A stretch of DNA of 64,000 nucleotides, taken from contig CM049311.1 of NCBI GenBank assembly GCA_026874595.1, forward strand, positions 66,073,953 through 66,137,952, read 5' to 3'. Both the position numbers and the translations under genes were made by a program. The DNA comes from Sipunculus nudus. Lineage: Eukaryota; Annelida; Sipuncula; Golfingiida; Sipunculidae. The notes beneath the pieces are model-generated. The model was not told where the DNA came from and searched no databases. It saw only the letters and a program-made list of their open reading frames with translations. This document shows positions 1 through 16,978 of this stretch, piece by piece. Each line of letters opens with the position of its first letter. Position 1 is the first letter of the stretch.

Positions 1-3000
1 ATCCTGCTGATAGTGCTGGTGAATAGCCGGCTTTAAAATATAAAACAGGTGTACCAGTGTTACATCTGAGAAAAAATACACGTTTTCGTCCGAGATGGAA
101 AGTCTGTTCGTCGTAGTACCACCTGGCTTAAAATCCTAGAACTTACACAACAATATAATCTCCATGAGATTTGTAAGGCAGTTGAAAATCATAAAGAAGA
201 GATGGCAATCATATTTCATTGTCATGCCATCTGGGTTTAATCTTCGTTTTCATCTTCGTACTTTATTTTATCATGCAGACTCATATTTCGCCAATCGTTT
301 CTCACACAGACCCAGGCGAAGGTACTTCAGTCCTCTGCAAATTACTTCCGTTAAAGGTAAGAAACAGGATCAAATCTCATGGCTATAAAACTTTACTCTT
401 ACAAAACATACACTAGTCTAGAAACATTTCCTCCAATTTAGGACATAAAATGATAACTGTTAGGCTGTTGGTAATTTATTGTAGCCCTCTTTAACCATTT
501 AGGAAAAAATAAACATATTAAAGAACGCACGTTACCGGTTTACCTTACACGTGGTAGTGTAATTTGAGTTTTGACCAAGTTTGGCAGAGCATGTCAGAAA
601 TAGAATTTTTCCGGCACAAAACATTTCACAAGTGCCTCTCTCAGTAAAACTGTATGAAGGTCGTTTCCTATTAATGAGGATTAATCTTTCTTTCAAGTTG
701 TATATGCAATTCAACCTTGTGCTCTGTCAAAAAGCTAAACTTTTGTCTTAGCATTATGTTTAGAGTACAGAGTGGATTGTACTTTATTCTGCTATGTATC
801 AATTTTTAAAACTCGAAATGTGTTTAATATTTATTTCTTTACCACAAAGTTGCTTAATAAGCGAAACCAAATTCCAAAACATGCCATTCCGATATTTTTT
901 TGCCTTCCTAAAAGGCGGTACACAACCATCATGTAATCATATGAAAATGTGGAAAAGACATTGGTAAAAATAAAATATATAACACTGGAAGCTGGACCAC
1001 TTACAACATGAATTTTAAGAGAAAAGCGACAACAGAGGTCTGGATGCCTCAGGGGGTCGCAGCCCCCCCCCCAAATGCCTTTTCCCCCACCTCCATAACT
1101 TTTCCTCCAAGACCTGTTTTTGTATTTGTTTTCTGGGATTGGACACCTCCTTTTCCAGGAACTTTAATCCGTCCTTGAAAGACACAGTTTTCATATAATT
1201 GTTGTTTAGGCTAGCTACATGTCACTTATTAACGTATTCCGTAACCGTGTAACATTTTAAATAAAAAAAATGAGAAAAATGTAATCCAAATGCAACATGC
1301 ATTCCTGGTTAGAACGGTCTTGTGAAAGACGACAAGGGGATTCATTTATATTTAAAACGATGCTCTTTTTCAAAAGAATTCTCGGCTTGTACGTAACTCC
1401 ACTGATCATCGGTTAATTAACTGACTTCCCTTACTATTGTCGCTTTCCTACCAAGCACTGTCTTAAAAGGGCCTACAATTGTTCTAACAACAGCTATGAC
1501 ATGTCGTCATACTTGATTTGTCATACCTTATGACATAGACAATAACCATGACCTAATACATGACCAGCCTCCGGGAAAGGGACCACGTTTACGTTTCAAA
1601 GTGGTCTGAGAAGATATCTTTAGAGAGGGCCAGTCTGACACTCTGGCGACAGGTTTGTCAGTGTATATGGACTGTCCTGAACAAGTTCCTCTTCATCCAA
1701 ATACTTGTTACGTGTTCAGAATGCGTTTGATCGTATCATGATACTTGCATACAAGGTGTGGCTCTAGTTGACGAGGATATAGTAACAGTCGCGGATGAAG
1801 TTAACACGAGGAGTTTTCAGGGATGAATGTTTTTGAATGTGGTTGCTTTGCGTATCGAACTGTTATCCTATACAAAAATTTCTTAAAATTGTGTCTCGCA
1901 AGGCAACCGGGCGTGCCTTGGTAGTCCTGACCGTGAATCTCTTGAAATAATCTAATGAAATGATATAAGAAAACCTTATTCTATAAACTTGTATAAAGTT
2001 TACTCTTGTCACTTGCAAGAAAATTTAGAATATACACTATTAATAAAAGCTCACTCACTCCCATTGTTATATACATTTATGATAACATATCTTGGGAAAA
2101 GAAAAGTAATTTCTTAATGTGAATGATTGTACTGGTCCCTTTCTATACTAAGGTGTCGCCTAAGTAAACGATGTTTCAAAGTTGCGGCTTTAAAGGGTTA
2201 TTTCATGTTTGGGATTATTGTTAGAACGAATGTTATTTCGTGTTTTTATTCATAAATCGAATCTCAACATTGTACCAAATTAAATATAACCTTGCTTCAC
2301 CGGCCAGGGTATAAGCAGAGAGTCAATAATATGACAGTGTGAATACAGCTCAAATTGCTACATAGACAAAATTGCTTGTCACGAATCCAAAACATTAATT
2401 ATTTCCATGCTGAACAATGTCTTGGAAAAACGACACTTCTTGAATTGGTTGATATACCCCTTGATATAATCACTTAAGAAAGGACAAATAATTTGTCAGA
2501 TTCAACCGTGAAAAATAAGGGTACACAGCTGTAAGCATAATCAAAAAATGATACGACATATTCCCGTTACAATCATATTATTTTCCGCTATACTTGGTCA
2601 CGCAAAAATGACGAAATAATTTTACCCGGCTTTTAACATGAACAAAACATGATAGAATGTATGCTTGGCCTTATGTTATATCATTTAGCGGATACGTTGC
2701 ATCAATAGTTTTTTTTTCAACGTGACTATGCACAAAGAAAGATTTTGATCAATGATTTGCAAAAGACCACTCGGTGGCACCACTTCTCGTTTTGAAATTA
2801 AGGTGCTTGTAATTTGTGTAAATTAATTAAAGTTTTGTATTTCTTTCTTTCATCACGCCCTGGATCCTTTCGCTAATGTTCAAACTAGACTATTATCTGG
2901 GAAATCTGTTAAACAGTCATATTAAAGATTCATCAGGGCTTGATGAATTGTAAGGATAATTTGTAAATCGTCAATAGATATTTTTAATTCTACTGAAATC

Positions 3001-3160
3001 GTGAGATATGCCCAAAGTGTATCAGGATAAGAGAAGCTACATTCATTTCTTAATTGTAGTCTTTGTTTGACGAATGTATAACCCATTTAATGTGACGTGA
3101 ACGGTTTATCAGTGATTTGTACATCATATATTATCAGATACTCTCCCCATCTTCCTAAAG
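1..3160. other. AT-rich sequence without a recognisable gene
   Basis: Unique-looking AT-rich DNA. The only ORFs are 60-74 codons, with no recognisable motif and no start context worth defending. A C-run at about 1063-1072 sits in a pyrimidine-rich patch. I see no tRNA, TIR element or tandem array here. Confidence 0.7.
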
Positions 3161-3164
3161 CCAG

Positions 3165-3370
3165 CAGCTCACCGGGCGACGTGCGGAATTGCTTGCTTAT
3201 CCGTTTTGGGGCCGGTGTATATCTCTGGTAAACCTTTGTGACAGTACGCCGGGGATCCCGCGCTCCGCACCACCTGCGTCGGCGCTTTGTGATTGGCGGG
3301 TCATAATGGCGGCCATGATGTTATCAGCTCCACTTACGTGAGAGCACGCGCTGTCCATGCAGACGACACT
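3165..3370. promoter_or_regulatory. CpG-rich cluster with promoter-like motifs
   Basis: A short stretch much richer in C, G and CpG than its surroundings. It contains an inverted CCAAT core (ATTGG at 3292-3296), a YY1-like ATGGCGGCCATGATG at 3306-3320 and an ACGTGAG near 3337. An 11-codon ORF starts at 3306 and ends at the TGA at 3339-3341; the bases after its ACG could also be read as a weak splice donor (GTGAGA). Such clusters often mark promoters or enhancers in animals with mosaic methylation. I see no downstream coding exon, so this is a candidate only and the strand is unknown. Confidence 0.3.
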
Positions 3371-4454
3371 TTTTTAAGGATATTCTTTTGGCACTGGCAA
3401 GGGAAACAAATACGTTCATTGTAATATGTCCTCTGGCGACTTGCGTGTCCATGATTTCTGACGATTATTGGTTCGTTAATGGGATACCCTACAGCCACAT
3501 TTTAAATACACCCTGTCACTGTCAGCTGTGATAACGTACATGTTTAGAGACTGTTGTTTCGTTTTCAGACGTCCTGAAGTAACCTTCCATCTCTCTGTTT
3601 ACAAGCAGAGAATCGATAGTTGCGAAATAATAGTTCAGAACGTTAACCATAACACAAAAAAGTGTTAAATCCATATGATGTACCTATGTTAATTAATCGA
3701 TCGACCTTGGCTTAGAAAAGAAATTTTCGGGGTTCTTTTTTTTCAAACCAACCTATTTGCCCTGATAAAAAATGAACCATTATATATACACGTACACCAT
3801 ATACTTTTGATAGCCCTTTATAGCTAATGGTTACTCGGATCATCTCGACCGAATCTGCTGACTCATAGCTTTGGAAGCCGCCATTTAAAGTATTTCGGCA
3901 TCGGCATATCAAGCCCGGAACAGCTAAACAGAAACATTCCGAATGGTTTTATGACCTTTATATAAATGTGCCTTCACGTCTAACTGTAGTGTTTTATACG
4001 CATCTGCAGTTTTATCTGTGAAGTATGTAATATTTAAGAAAAGACAGGGTAATTTTTTTTAAATAGCATTGCAATGATCAACAAATAATGATCTTCAAGG
4101 GGTGAAGGGAATCATCTGAAAGCTGAATAAACTTCATGTGCATGCTGATGCCAGTAAATTGCCCACATCGCCATGTTTTTTTATGAGAATGCAACAAAAG
4201 CATATTTACACTAAGACTGACAGCTGTTAGTTGTTATACCTTGTTTTAGAACAATCACGAACTTTTGACTGTATATGAATGGAACCAGGACATTATAATT
4301 ATAATTTTGTAATTAATTTCATTCAGTGGAAAGTTTTGTTATTTAAACCGGCTTATGGACAAACTCAACCGATATAAAAAAATAGTTAAAGCAATGACAG
4401 TGTAATGTAGAATCGCTATCATGATCAGCATAACAATAAAAATGTCTGAAGCCA
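3371..4454. other. AT-rich sequence, nothing recognised
   Basis: No ORF above 66 codons, no TIR or tandem repeat seen. A minus-strand ORF at 3712-3912 has no recognisable motif. Confidence 0.6.
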
Positions 4455-4701
4455 ATCCATCAAACTTAAACAAGGTTTAGGCCAAGGTTTATTTTGATTT
4501 TTATCTTTCAAGAAGATACAATAATACAATTTTGATTTGATTTTCTTTGTTATGTAGTGCTTTTACCTGTTTACCAAAATAAACCCTGTTATTTTCATGC
4601 TTTTCCCTGATAATACGACACTGTTATCGAAACACAAAAAATGTCAAAAATAAAATACCGCCCGCTTGCAGTGATTTCTGAAAAAAATTGCCTGAGAACC
4701 A
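4455..4701. mobile_element. Dispersed TIR-type repeat, copy 1 (incomplete)
   Basis: Clearly related to 62780-63065. Shared blocks include CTTTGTTATGTAGTGCTTTT, a TTATCGAAACA segment, a CGCCCG block and the terminal GCCTGAGAACCA, here at 4690-4701. In the second copy the same 12 bases form one arm of an inverted terminal pair. Here the matching left arm is not found, so this copy is truncated or diverged. Similarity continues about 40 bp beyond the terminal motif into the end of the neighbouring ORF, so the true element edge is uncertain. Confidence 0.55.
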
Positions 4702-4721
4702 TACATTTTTATTTTTTGGCC

Positions 4722-4940
4722 TTAGTAGTAATTCTCTCTAGAACTTGACCAGATACCAGCTACCTCTCTGTGATTTCTGAAGAAAACGGCAATACTAAGA
4801 CCACAAGAGGCAGAAATAGCCTGATAGTAATTATCCATTTTCTTAGTTGCTTTCATTAAATAACCAGTGCCGCCCACAACTCCTGGTCTTATCTTATCAA
4901 GAACATTAACCAAAATAGCCGCCTGATTGGCTTGTTTCAA
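4722..4940 (-). CDS. Unrecognised 72-codon ORF beside the TIR repeat
   Basis: A short minus-strand ORF starting with ATG, with mixed and fairly protein-like composition. It has a glycine-rich RPGVVGGTGYLM segment near residues 18-29 and a stretch ISASCGLSIAVFF near residues 42-54. I do not recognise the family. Its stop codon lies next to the repeat at 4455-4701, and the bases around its end are partly conserved at 63027-63065, next to the other copy of that repeat. This hints that the ORF tail belongs to the mobile element. At this length a chance ORF is equally possible. Confidence 0.15.
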   Translation of the reverse strand: MKQANQAAILVNVLDKIRPGVVGGTGYLMKATKKMDNYYQAISASCGLSIAVFFRNHREVAGIWSSSRENYY

Positions 4941-5800
4941 TTATGAGAGAGTTCCAAGCCAAAACGTGCTTTAACTTGATACCCTTTGTAGTCATATTAA
5001 TTATCTACCACGATTGTCTAGATTTGTGTATGATATAAATCATAATTGCCAAGTCCTGTAAGTTGATTGTGGTAAAAAATAACGTGTGCAAGCATAGGAG
5101 TACATGAAAAAAATACATGGGCGAGCGTGCTTTCACTTACATGTGAATTCTGTGCCTGCATCTCATGAGAATAATTAGTACTATCATTGTTTTTTATTAT
5201 TATTTAGCCGAGACTGCTGTATCATAAACGGCAACTTATGTTGGGATTGGCTAACCAGCACTCGTATCGCGTTCGTCATTAGAATGGAGTACCATCTTCC
5301 TACGCAAGCAGTCGGTCACTGACAATGGCCCCGCTTCGCCTAATATCTCTCGGTAATTTCTACTTGTTCAGGAAACAGGAGTTGTTCTTTAATTGGAAAA
5401 TCTTGCAGTGAATGCGGTCGCCTCGCAGCACCGCGGGTCATATCTTCCAAGTAAAACCACGCAGGGCATCCATTATGGCCGGTTTAATTATGGCAATCTA
5501 GGTGCGTGCTTAGTGGTGAGTTCTTGCCTCCAGCCCGCTTGATCGTATAGTAAACGACAGCAGATAGTTTAGATTAATAACCCGTGCTGCTAGAGTATAC
5601 CACGCAGTTGCCACTTGAAAAGCTCAAAAGTTCATCCCTGCATGAACATTCAGAGTAAATACAGATTTCCCTGAAAGCATTTACCCTTTGTCTAAAAACG
5701 GTTCCTTTATATTAAAATTACTGTAAGAGGACAGTATTTACATGAGTTTACGGATGCTCGCGCTGGCAAAACTTCTCCTGAAGACATATAAAATGATCCT

Positions 5801-5884
5801 TCATATTTATAAAATGAATGTATAAGACCAACAGACCTACATTAATTATGCGTCATATGTATAAAATGAATGGATAAGACTAAC
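5801..5884. repeat. 52-bp imperfect tandem duplication
   Basis: The 32-bp segment 5801-5832 recurs at 5853-5884 with three substitutions, giving a 52-bp offset. The shared core is TATAAAATGAATG followed by ATAAGAC. Confidence 0.7.
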
Positions 5885-6779
5885 ATGGGTAACTAATCGC
5901 TATAGGCCCAACTGTTACTTTCACATACCATTATTTTACGATTAATGATACTAATATGAGTTTCAAAGATGTTTTAAATTCCGCCCTCCATTAGGTGCAA
6001 TCATCGTTTTTAAACAAAGAATTTCGTAATAATATATATAAATTCAAGATAGAGGATCGAAATACTTGCGCACTGATGCAAATGATTTCACGGGTAGTAA
6101 TAACTGCCACCATTCAGTTTTGTTTAAAACATCAAGTCATTCGTTTTCAAGCCAATTAAATACGTAATTTCCTTATAAGCCTACGGCAAGAGCTAAAATC
6201 AGAGACGTCTAGGTTATTTAAACAGGGAAATTGCAAGTGTTAATTCATACATCGTAGGTCTCCTTTATGATGGAGTCCCTTAATATAAACCTTATATCCA
6301 AGAGACCAATCTTTGCGGTATTTATAGATATCGATTATTTTTTTGTCTGACTTCACTCTCTTAACAACTAAGCGGGAAGCTCTGTCAATATAAAGTTTGA
6401 CCCAAAATACCTTTTTTTCTTGCCCACGTTGTTTTTGTCGCAAAAAAGTCGTTTAAGTTAAATGATATTGGAAATCATGCATAACACAACAGAGAATAAA
6501 GGATTTCATAGAAACTCATTTCACACTACAATTGACATTTTTTTAATGTAATCTTTTTAATAAAAGCTTACACATAGACCTGTCTTTAATCCAGGATCAT
6601 ATATCTTCCTAACATGACTTACCGAGATTAACTCCTTTAAAAACCTTTCAACGATACAGGGTTATTAGTGTTTAAGCAATATTTCAAATAACGGCCCATG
6701 TAGATTTTAATCTAGTTTGTTTTTCAGGCGCAATCGTTAATCCTTTGTAATTTACCCGAGAACATAAATATCCAGAATT

Positions 6780-6852
6780 AATATTATTATTATTACTATT
6801 GTTATAATTATTATTTTTATTATTACTCATACTATTATTATTATAATTATAA
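6780..6852. repeat. Interrupted ATT microsatellite
   Basis: Imperfect run of ATT/TTA trinucleotides broken by single-base changes. Confidence 0.8.
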
Positions 6853-7496
6853 AAAGGTACATGTAGTTGTATAGCGACTTATTCACCACACAGCACTCTT
6901 TTAGGCTATTCCCTTTAAAAAAATATCAAACACTTTTGCAAAATAATATAAAAGACTTAAAGAATTATATGAAATAAAACATACAGTTTAAATGAAAATA
7001 TTGATAAATCAACTTGAATAAAATGAACGCTAAATTTTGTTTCCATTGACCAGATATATCAGTATCTTAATCGTGTTAAAGTTCACACTGACTAGAAAAT
7101 ATTCACACATAGCAATAAGAACGCGTGTAAAAACCTCCACCATGTCCATGTTTCTCAAGCAGTCAGGCAGTTTAATCCAGATATATGCTGTAGCTTTCCT
7201 GAATAACCGATCTTGATATATGTCGTTGCCAAGGGAATACGCAGCTGGATGGCATTACTGGATCTCAGCGACCTTCATGGTATTCTTACATTCATCAGGT
7301 TTTAAATCTATAGCGGTGCATCCCCATGTACTTCTTTAAGTGTATACACTACGGGCTTATATTGTATTTTATTCTCTATGGGCAGCCAGCGGAGACCAGC
7401 GAACACTGGTTGTATATGATCATATTTGCTTATCCTAATAACAACTCGGCCGTAGTGTTCTGCTGAACTGGTAACTTTTTTACCAGTGAGTGCCTA

Positions 7497-7558
7497 TGTG
7501 TGTGTGTGTGGGGGGGGGGGGTGAGGGGAGTTCGACAACCTGTGACAAGGGGGGGGGG
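7497..7558. repeat. GT repeat with G-runs
   Basis: A short GT repeat runs into a G-run at 7510-7521, followed by GGGG and a nine-to-ten-base G-run at 7549-7558. Several G-runs close together could form a G-quadruplex on the plus strand. Confidence 0.7.
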
Positions 7559-8362
7559 ATGCGGTTTGGAGAAGATCATCACCCTGCCCCAGGTTGATAA
7601 GTGTAACGGGAATTCTAGGAGAATTCATATATAATTCTCGCATGTTGAAATAAAGAAAAGAAATGAAATATCCAGTGCTGATGTGTATTTTTCTATTTCC
7701 CAATTTTTTATGACGAAAAAACTTTGCGCCCTTTGGCCTCCTTGTGTCGTGGTATATAATCATATTACACTCTGTGATATTGCCAGGACTGCTGGTGATC
7801 AAAATGATCTGCATATATCGGAAATTAATTAAATCCGGCCATTTGTTCTATTTAGAAACCTAATTATTCACTTCTGAAACAAATAAATTAAGACGCTTGT
7901 TTTGGTACACGCCCCATCTGAGCGATGGCTGATTTATGAGAGAGAGATTTTTTATCTAGACACCAAGCAAAAATTAAATTGATTTTTTTTCAAGATCTCG
8001 TAAAAAAACTGACCCCGAATGAGCTAGATAATTTGCATTTCTCATAATTGCTTTGGTGTAATGATTAAAGTACTTTTGCTGAACAGACAGCCAGATGACG
8101 ACGGACAGCCCACCATGATTATACTTTTATTTTAATGAGCTAAATTATAAATGATTAAATTAAATGAATGAATTATTTAAATCATCTCGGTAACAATCCC
8201 AATTATGTATTTTTTTCTGAGAACCTCTGTATTTTTGCCTCTCTTTTTATTATTATACCTGCACTGGAAGGCGAAAGAATCATGTTTTCTCCTTCATTGA
8301 AATAATTAGAGTATTATCTCATGTGATCAGTTCATCTTGGCAGAAGAGATGGTTTACCCAGT

Positions 8363-8593
8363 GTTACGAAGACAAATTTTTTAGGGGAAAACATTGGGCC
8401 GATCCCGGTTTTGAACCCATGTTGGTGGCGCACAAGTCCGGACAAACCCCGTTTTTGTTACGAAGACAAATTTTTGAGGGGAAAACATTGGGCCGATCCC
8501 GGTTTCGAACCCATGTTGGTGGCGCACAAGTCCGGCGTACCAACCGCAATAGAGACAGTTCGGTCCGCTTTTATGTGCACCCCGTAACACCAG
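8363..8593 (-). mobile_element. tRNA-derived SINE, copy with internal duplication
   Basis: Read on the minus strand, the element carries a B-box-like GGTTCGAAACC preceded by a poorly preserved A-box region. Its GCGGACCGAACTG head and GGGATCGGCCC block are shared with 62251-62408 and 62523-62648. The tail of about 78 bp is present twice (8363-8441 and 8457-8535), so one part was duplicated in tandem. The tRNA-like arrangement with a non-tRNA 3' part is what defines tRNA-derived SINEs. All three copies lie on the same strand. ORFs across this region on both strands are by-products of the repeat. Confidence 0.7.
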
Positions 8594-8599
8594 CAAAAC

Positions 8600-9690
8600 C
8601 ATCCCGGGACACGGACTTACAATCTTCTGTTCACATATTTTATACATGTTATTATGGTTTTGTCTGTTTCCCATAACAAAACTGCTTGACCAGAGGTGAG
8701 ATCCTGCGCACGTGCAGCAGTTCTTGAACAAGAGATGAGACATGAAACAAGAAACACAAGACAAACACTAGTTTGAAACTTAAAAATAATTGTGTGGTAC
8801 GGCCCGACAGTTGCGACGTGATCTAGCCCTGAGCAAGTTTATTTCCACTTGAGCTCAGGAGTAACAAAACCGATTTGGAACGCAATATTACAAGAATCCG
8901 TCATAAGTTCAATCCTTCGAAGTAACTCATGCATATTTAGTTTCTGTTTTGAATAAATACAGTAAACATCATCGCGCAAAATGTAAGGTAGGGGTTGATG
9001 ACATTTAGGAGGAGAGTAAGGGCAACACTGAAGAACAATTCATTATTTTCTTACAGTGAAAGGAGTCTTTTCCATTGTCAGACAGAGCAGATTCTTTGTC
9101 CCGACGATACCTTGGGAATTTTACTTACATTATGGGCAGGCATTGTTCAAGAGCTGACAGAGTTATTTTACAATCACGCTGAGCTTGGATTCATGTGTTT
9201 AGCACACGCCACTAGTTGAATGAGAACGAAGCTAACCGAATGGTCAGAAATATAGACCTGGTGAAATGACGGGGTTTTATATGTACGCCGCCGCTGGACT
9301 AGGAATTACCAAGAAGTCATAAGTAGCAATCAGCTGACTTTGCTCGGGGACGGGGTGTGATTATTGTACCATTAGAATCACGAATGTTCAGAACCGTCAA
9401 AAATATTGTAAAAAATTGTATTAATGAACGTAACAGATTCATGCGTACTAATGCCAATATGTTGGCGTGTGAGAAAATGTAATATAAAAATATCCGTGGA
9501 TGTTGTTTTCTATATCTGAGCGTGTAAGAGTAAAACTGTAGGACACCCGTATTAGCAGTCTACTTTACTGACGCATTGATTCAGCTCAGAACAAGCCCTT
9601 AAAACCAATGGAACACTTTGTTGAATCTCATTAAACTCAGTCAGTAACCCATAAAATGGACTTCTTAGCTACTGTGTTTACCTCAGCAAG
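8600..9690. other. Unique sequence, nothing recognised
   Basis: No ORF with a recognisable domain; the 74-codon ORF at 8995-9219 has no support. No repeat structure seen. Confidence 0.5.
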
Positions 9691-9694
9691 GAGA

Positions 9695-9958
9695 GTATTT
9701 CAGGCCCGTTTTCAGGCCAATGGATAGGCCCAATAAAGAAGCGATTATATTTTGGTGTGAATCCTGCGCTGGATCAAGTTTTAGGAACAGCATAAAGGAA
9801 TATCGACAAATGTACAGTCACTTATGCACGAGTGAACCTTGAAATATTGGCCGATTAAGTGAAAGCAAACACTGTTTTGGGAGCATGAGAAATATAGGGA
9901 CCTCCACATGGCAGAGGCTTGCATTACTTAGAATGCAGATTTCCAGTTTTGGCTGCCG
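9695..9958 (-). repeat. Dispersed repeat family A, copy 1
   Basis: The reverse complement matches 21515-21830 and 56385-56640. Shared blocks in order are CTGCATTCTAAG-AATGCAAG, CCTCTGCCATGTG, GTGTTTGCA, a block around GGATCCAC/GGATTCAC and an AATC-ATTCTTC block followed by GGGCC. Similarity is imperfect, so these are old copies. Confidence 0.65.
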
Positions 9959-10019
9959 CATTGTGCATTTAGACTTAAAGTAATTAAACCTGACCGTCGC
10001 CGTTGACGGCTATTCCGTC

Positions 10020-10175
10020 AACAAAGTAGGCAAAGAAAGTGTGTTCATCCGTGTTTGTCTGTCTGTGTATTTGTCCACATAATGTTCAAAATGTGTCAAA
10101 GAATTTCAGTGAAATTTGGCTACGGGTTATCCGAGAGGCAATATAACAAGTGATACAATATTTTCGGTTTCGGAG
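10020..10175 (+). repeat. GTTTGTCTGTCTG repeat module
   Basis: Contains TGTTTGTCTGTCTGTG followed by AATTTCAGTGAAATTTGG. I know this layout, a GTCTG run followed by a GATGAAATTTGG-like block, from old dispersed repeats in many invertebrate genomes. A related block in the opposite orientation lies at 52100-52220. It sits 60 bp from repeat A copy 1 and may be part of the same composite element. Confidence 0.4.
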
Positions 10176-10319
10176 TTTTTCTTTTAGTCAGTTATGGAGC
10201 AAATGGTTGCTAAAAACTAAGCCAGTTGTATTTTTTAACCTCATAACAATTTTTCGTGAAAATAAGGACTAAATTCAGTTTTTGAGATGAGGAAAAAAAG
10301 ATTTTGAAATAACGAAATA

Positions 10320-10499
10320 CAGTGAAACTTTAAAATAAAAACCAACACAACATCCCGATAAAGTGGTTGCATTTTGGAGGTGGTAGTTTTAGCGAGGTCT
10401 GATATAAAGAGCAAACAAAAGAATTAGGACCGTGAAAAAAGTGGTCGGTATTTTTAAACGGTCGCTTAATTGAGATGGTCGGTAAGCGTGGTTTCACTG
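10320..10499. mobile_element. 180-bp mariner-type MITE
   Basis: Begins TA|CAGTGAAAC (TA at 10318-10319) and ends GTTTCACTG|TA (TA at 10500-10501). The inverted ends with a TA target-site duplication are the signature of Tc1/mariner elements. Imperfect similarity continues inward (AACC near the left end, GGTCGG near the right). It has no coding capacity, so it is a non-autonomous copy. Confidence 0.75.
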
Positions 10500-10501
10500 T
10501 A

Positions 10502-11103
10502 TTATTTCAAGACCTAGAAATTAAGTAAAAAGTTTCCTATATTCTTAATCAGCCACCGTGCATCTGAAATGATATGCAATAATATTTACAGGAAAGGATA
10601 CATAAAACGGATCCATTTGACACTGCTGACGTCATACTAAATGTATATGGCGGTAACCAGGTGGTTTATGACGGGATGATGTACGTCTAGCCTGGTAATC
10701 TGTCAAATATTCAGATATATATCAGCGACGAGAGCGGGTTTTTAAGTATTTCTTTGTAACAACAGATACTCTCAGACGTATCCGTCTGTTTGATGGCGCG
10801 ACAGAAAACTATTTTGTCTGGCGTAGATTTTTGTTATATATTTAGAAGACGGTAAGATTAAGGGCTAGATTAAATCCCACATTATCATGGTACAGCATGG
10901 TCCTGGGTGTTAATTGATACTTCGGCCTAAGCATGAGATCAATATAAGAAAAGATAGTATTGCTTTATGAATCGTTTCCGTTCTAGACATTGTTCTAGAC
11001 AGGTTATATTCACGCAATGACAATATTGTGGAAATGGGAAATTAGATGCTTCTAATCCAAAATATTGATATGTTTGATGATAATTATTGTTAAATTGATG
11101 GCG

Positions 11104-11104
<1 letters not shown>
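10502..11104. other. Unique sequence between two TIR elements
   Basis: No ORF or repeat of note. It contains one full CRE palindrome TGACGTCA at 10627-10634. Confidence 0.5.
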
Positions 11105-11153
<49 letters not shown>

Positions 11154-11175
11154 GAGCGCCATATTTCCGAATGCC

Positions 11176-11234
<59 letters not shown>
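11105..11234. repeat. Two TA microsatellites split by a transposon end
   Basis: TA runs at 11105-11150 and 11178-11234. Between them lies a 28-bp segment (11151-11178) identical to 11235-11262, the left end of the adjoining TIR element. The TA-run plus transposon-end unit has therefore been duplicated in tandem. Confidence 0.85.
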
Positions 11235-16047
<4,813 letters not shown>

Positions 16048-16978
16048 TTAAGGGGGAACTTGACACTCTACTGGCGCCACCTGGTAATGACACATCAAAC
16101 TAAAAATATCTGGTTTAATTATATTGTCATGAGGCTACATATTTTGCCGTTTGTGACTAATGTTGTTATGAAAACGTCATCACTTCAGGGTATCATTTGA
16201 GAAATGTAACTAGGGTGAACAATTATTGTAAGAATGCTCAGTATAACAACTTTATTTAATTATTTTTTTTTAAATAGTACCAAATTTTTACATAGAAATT
16301 TTCAAACAGAATGTCACCGGCCAGAAGAGGCTCAGGTGCAGGAATATAATGACGGCTATCTCGTCAACTGTCAGTTTTGACAGTTGTAAGTAGATGACAA
16401 AAAAAAAGCATAGGTATCACCATATGATTGTCAGTGACACTGATGGTGTAATTCTGAAGAGATAATTAGTATATACCCGTAGTTTTTTAGTGCTAATATT
16501 TATATTTTACTTCACATGGGCATTTTAAAAGCTGATCATAAATTGTTGACGCCAGAAGCCATTTATGTGTGGACTTGCTCTCTTCCACACAAACACCAAC
16601 GCCACCTTTAGGGGATTTTCTAAATATTAATGTCCAAAATTTTTATATTTTGGCCTAAAATTAAAAAAATTAACCAACCGACATTCACATTTTTGTCTTT
16701 TAAATAAAAATGATATTCTATTCTGCATTTTTACTAAGAATATTATGAAAAATACGTTGGTCATTGTCTAAAATATATAACTTTTGTTTCCCCCTTAGTT
16801 ATAATGTCATACCCACCACAGTTGTCCATTTTTAACTTCATATACTGCAAAAATAAAAAAAAAAACACATTGATCCCAAAAGTTTTCATTAATTTACAAA
16901 GTATGCCTTGTAGATATCAAGCGCAAAATATTTAAGAAAAAGTCCATTGGTAGTTTAAAGTGTCATGTTCCCCCTTAA
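16048..16978. mobile_element. piggyBac-like non-autonomous element with TTAA ends
   Basis: Left end TTAA|GGGGGAACTTGACACTCTA (TTAA at 16048-16051). The right end, reverse complemented, reads TTAA|GGGGGAACATGACACTTTA (TTAA at 16975-16978). The 19-bp inverted ends match at 17 positions and are bounded by TTAA on both sides, the target site and duplication of piggyBac-type transposons. The 923-bp body has no long ORF, so it is non-autonomous. It holds a hairpin at about 16366-16387 with a 9-bp perfect stem (CAACTGTCA) and 4-base loop, and an extra CCCCCTTAGTTATAATGTCAT at 16791-16811 resembling a diverged internal end. Confidence 0.8.

Larger units (their letters stand above)
4950..8355. other. 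Mostly unique AT-rich sequence
   Basis: No convincing gene. The part at about 5210-5540 is less AT-rich and low in repeats, with homeodomain-type TAATTA cores near 5484-5493, and could be a conserved non-coding element; no comparison was possible. ORFs at 6240-6443 and 7494-7814 (both minus strand) show no domain, and the C-terminus of the second is just the GT/G-run at 7497-7521. Confidence 0.5.

Noticed and set aside
8323-8764. Overlapping ORFs of 117 and 127 codons
   Set aside because: They run through the duplicated SINE copy on opposite strands and repeat the same residues from the same DNA repeat.
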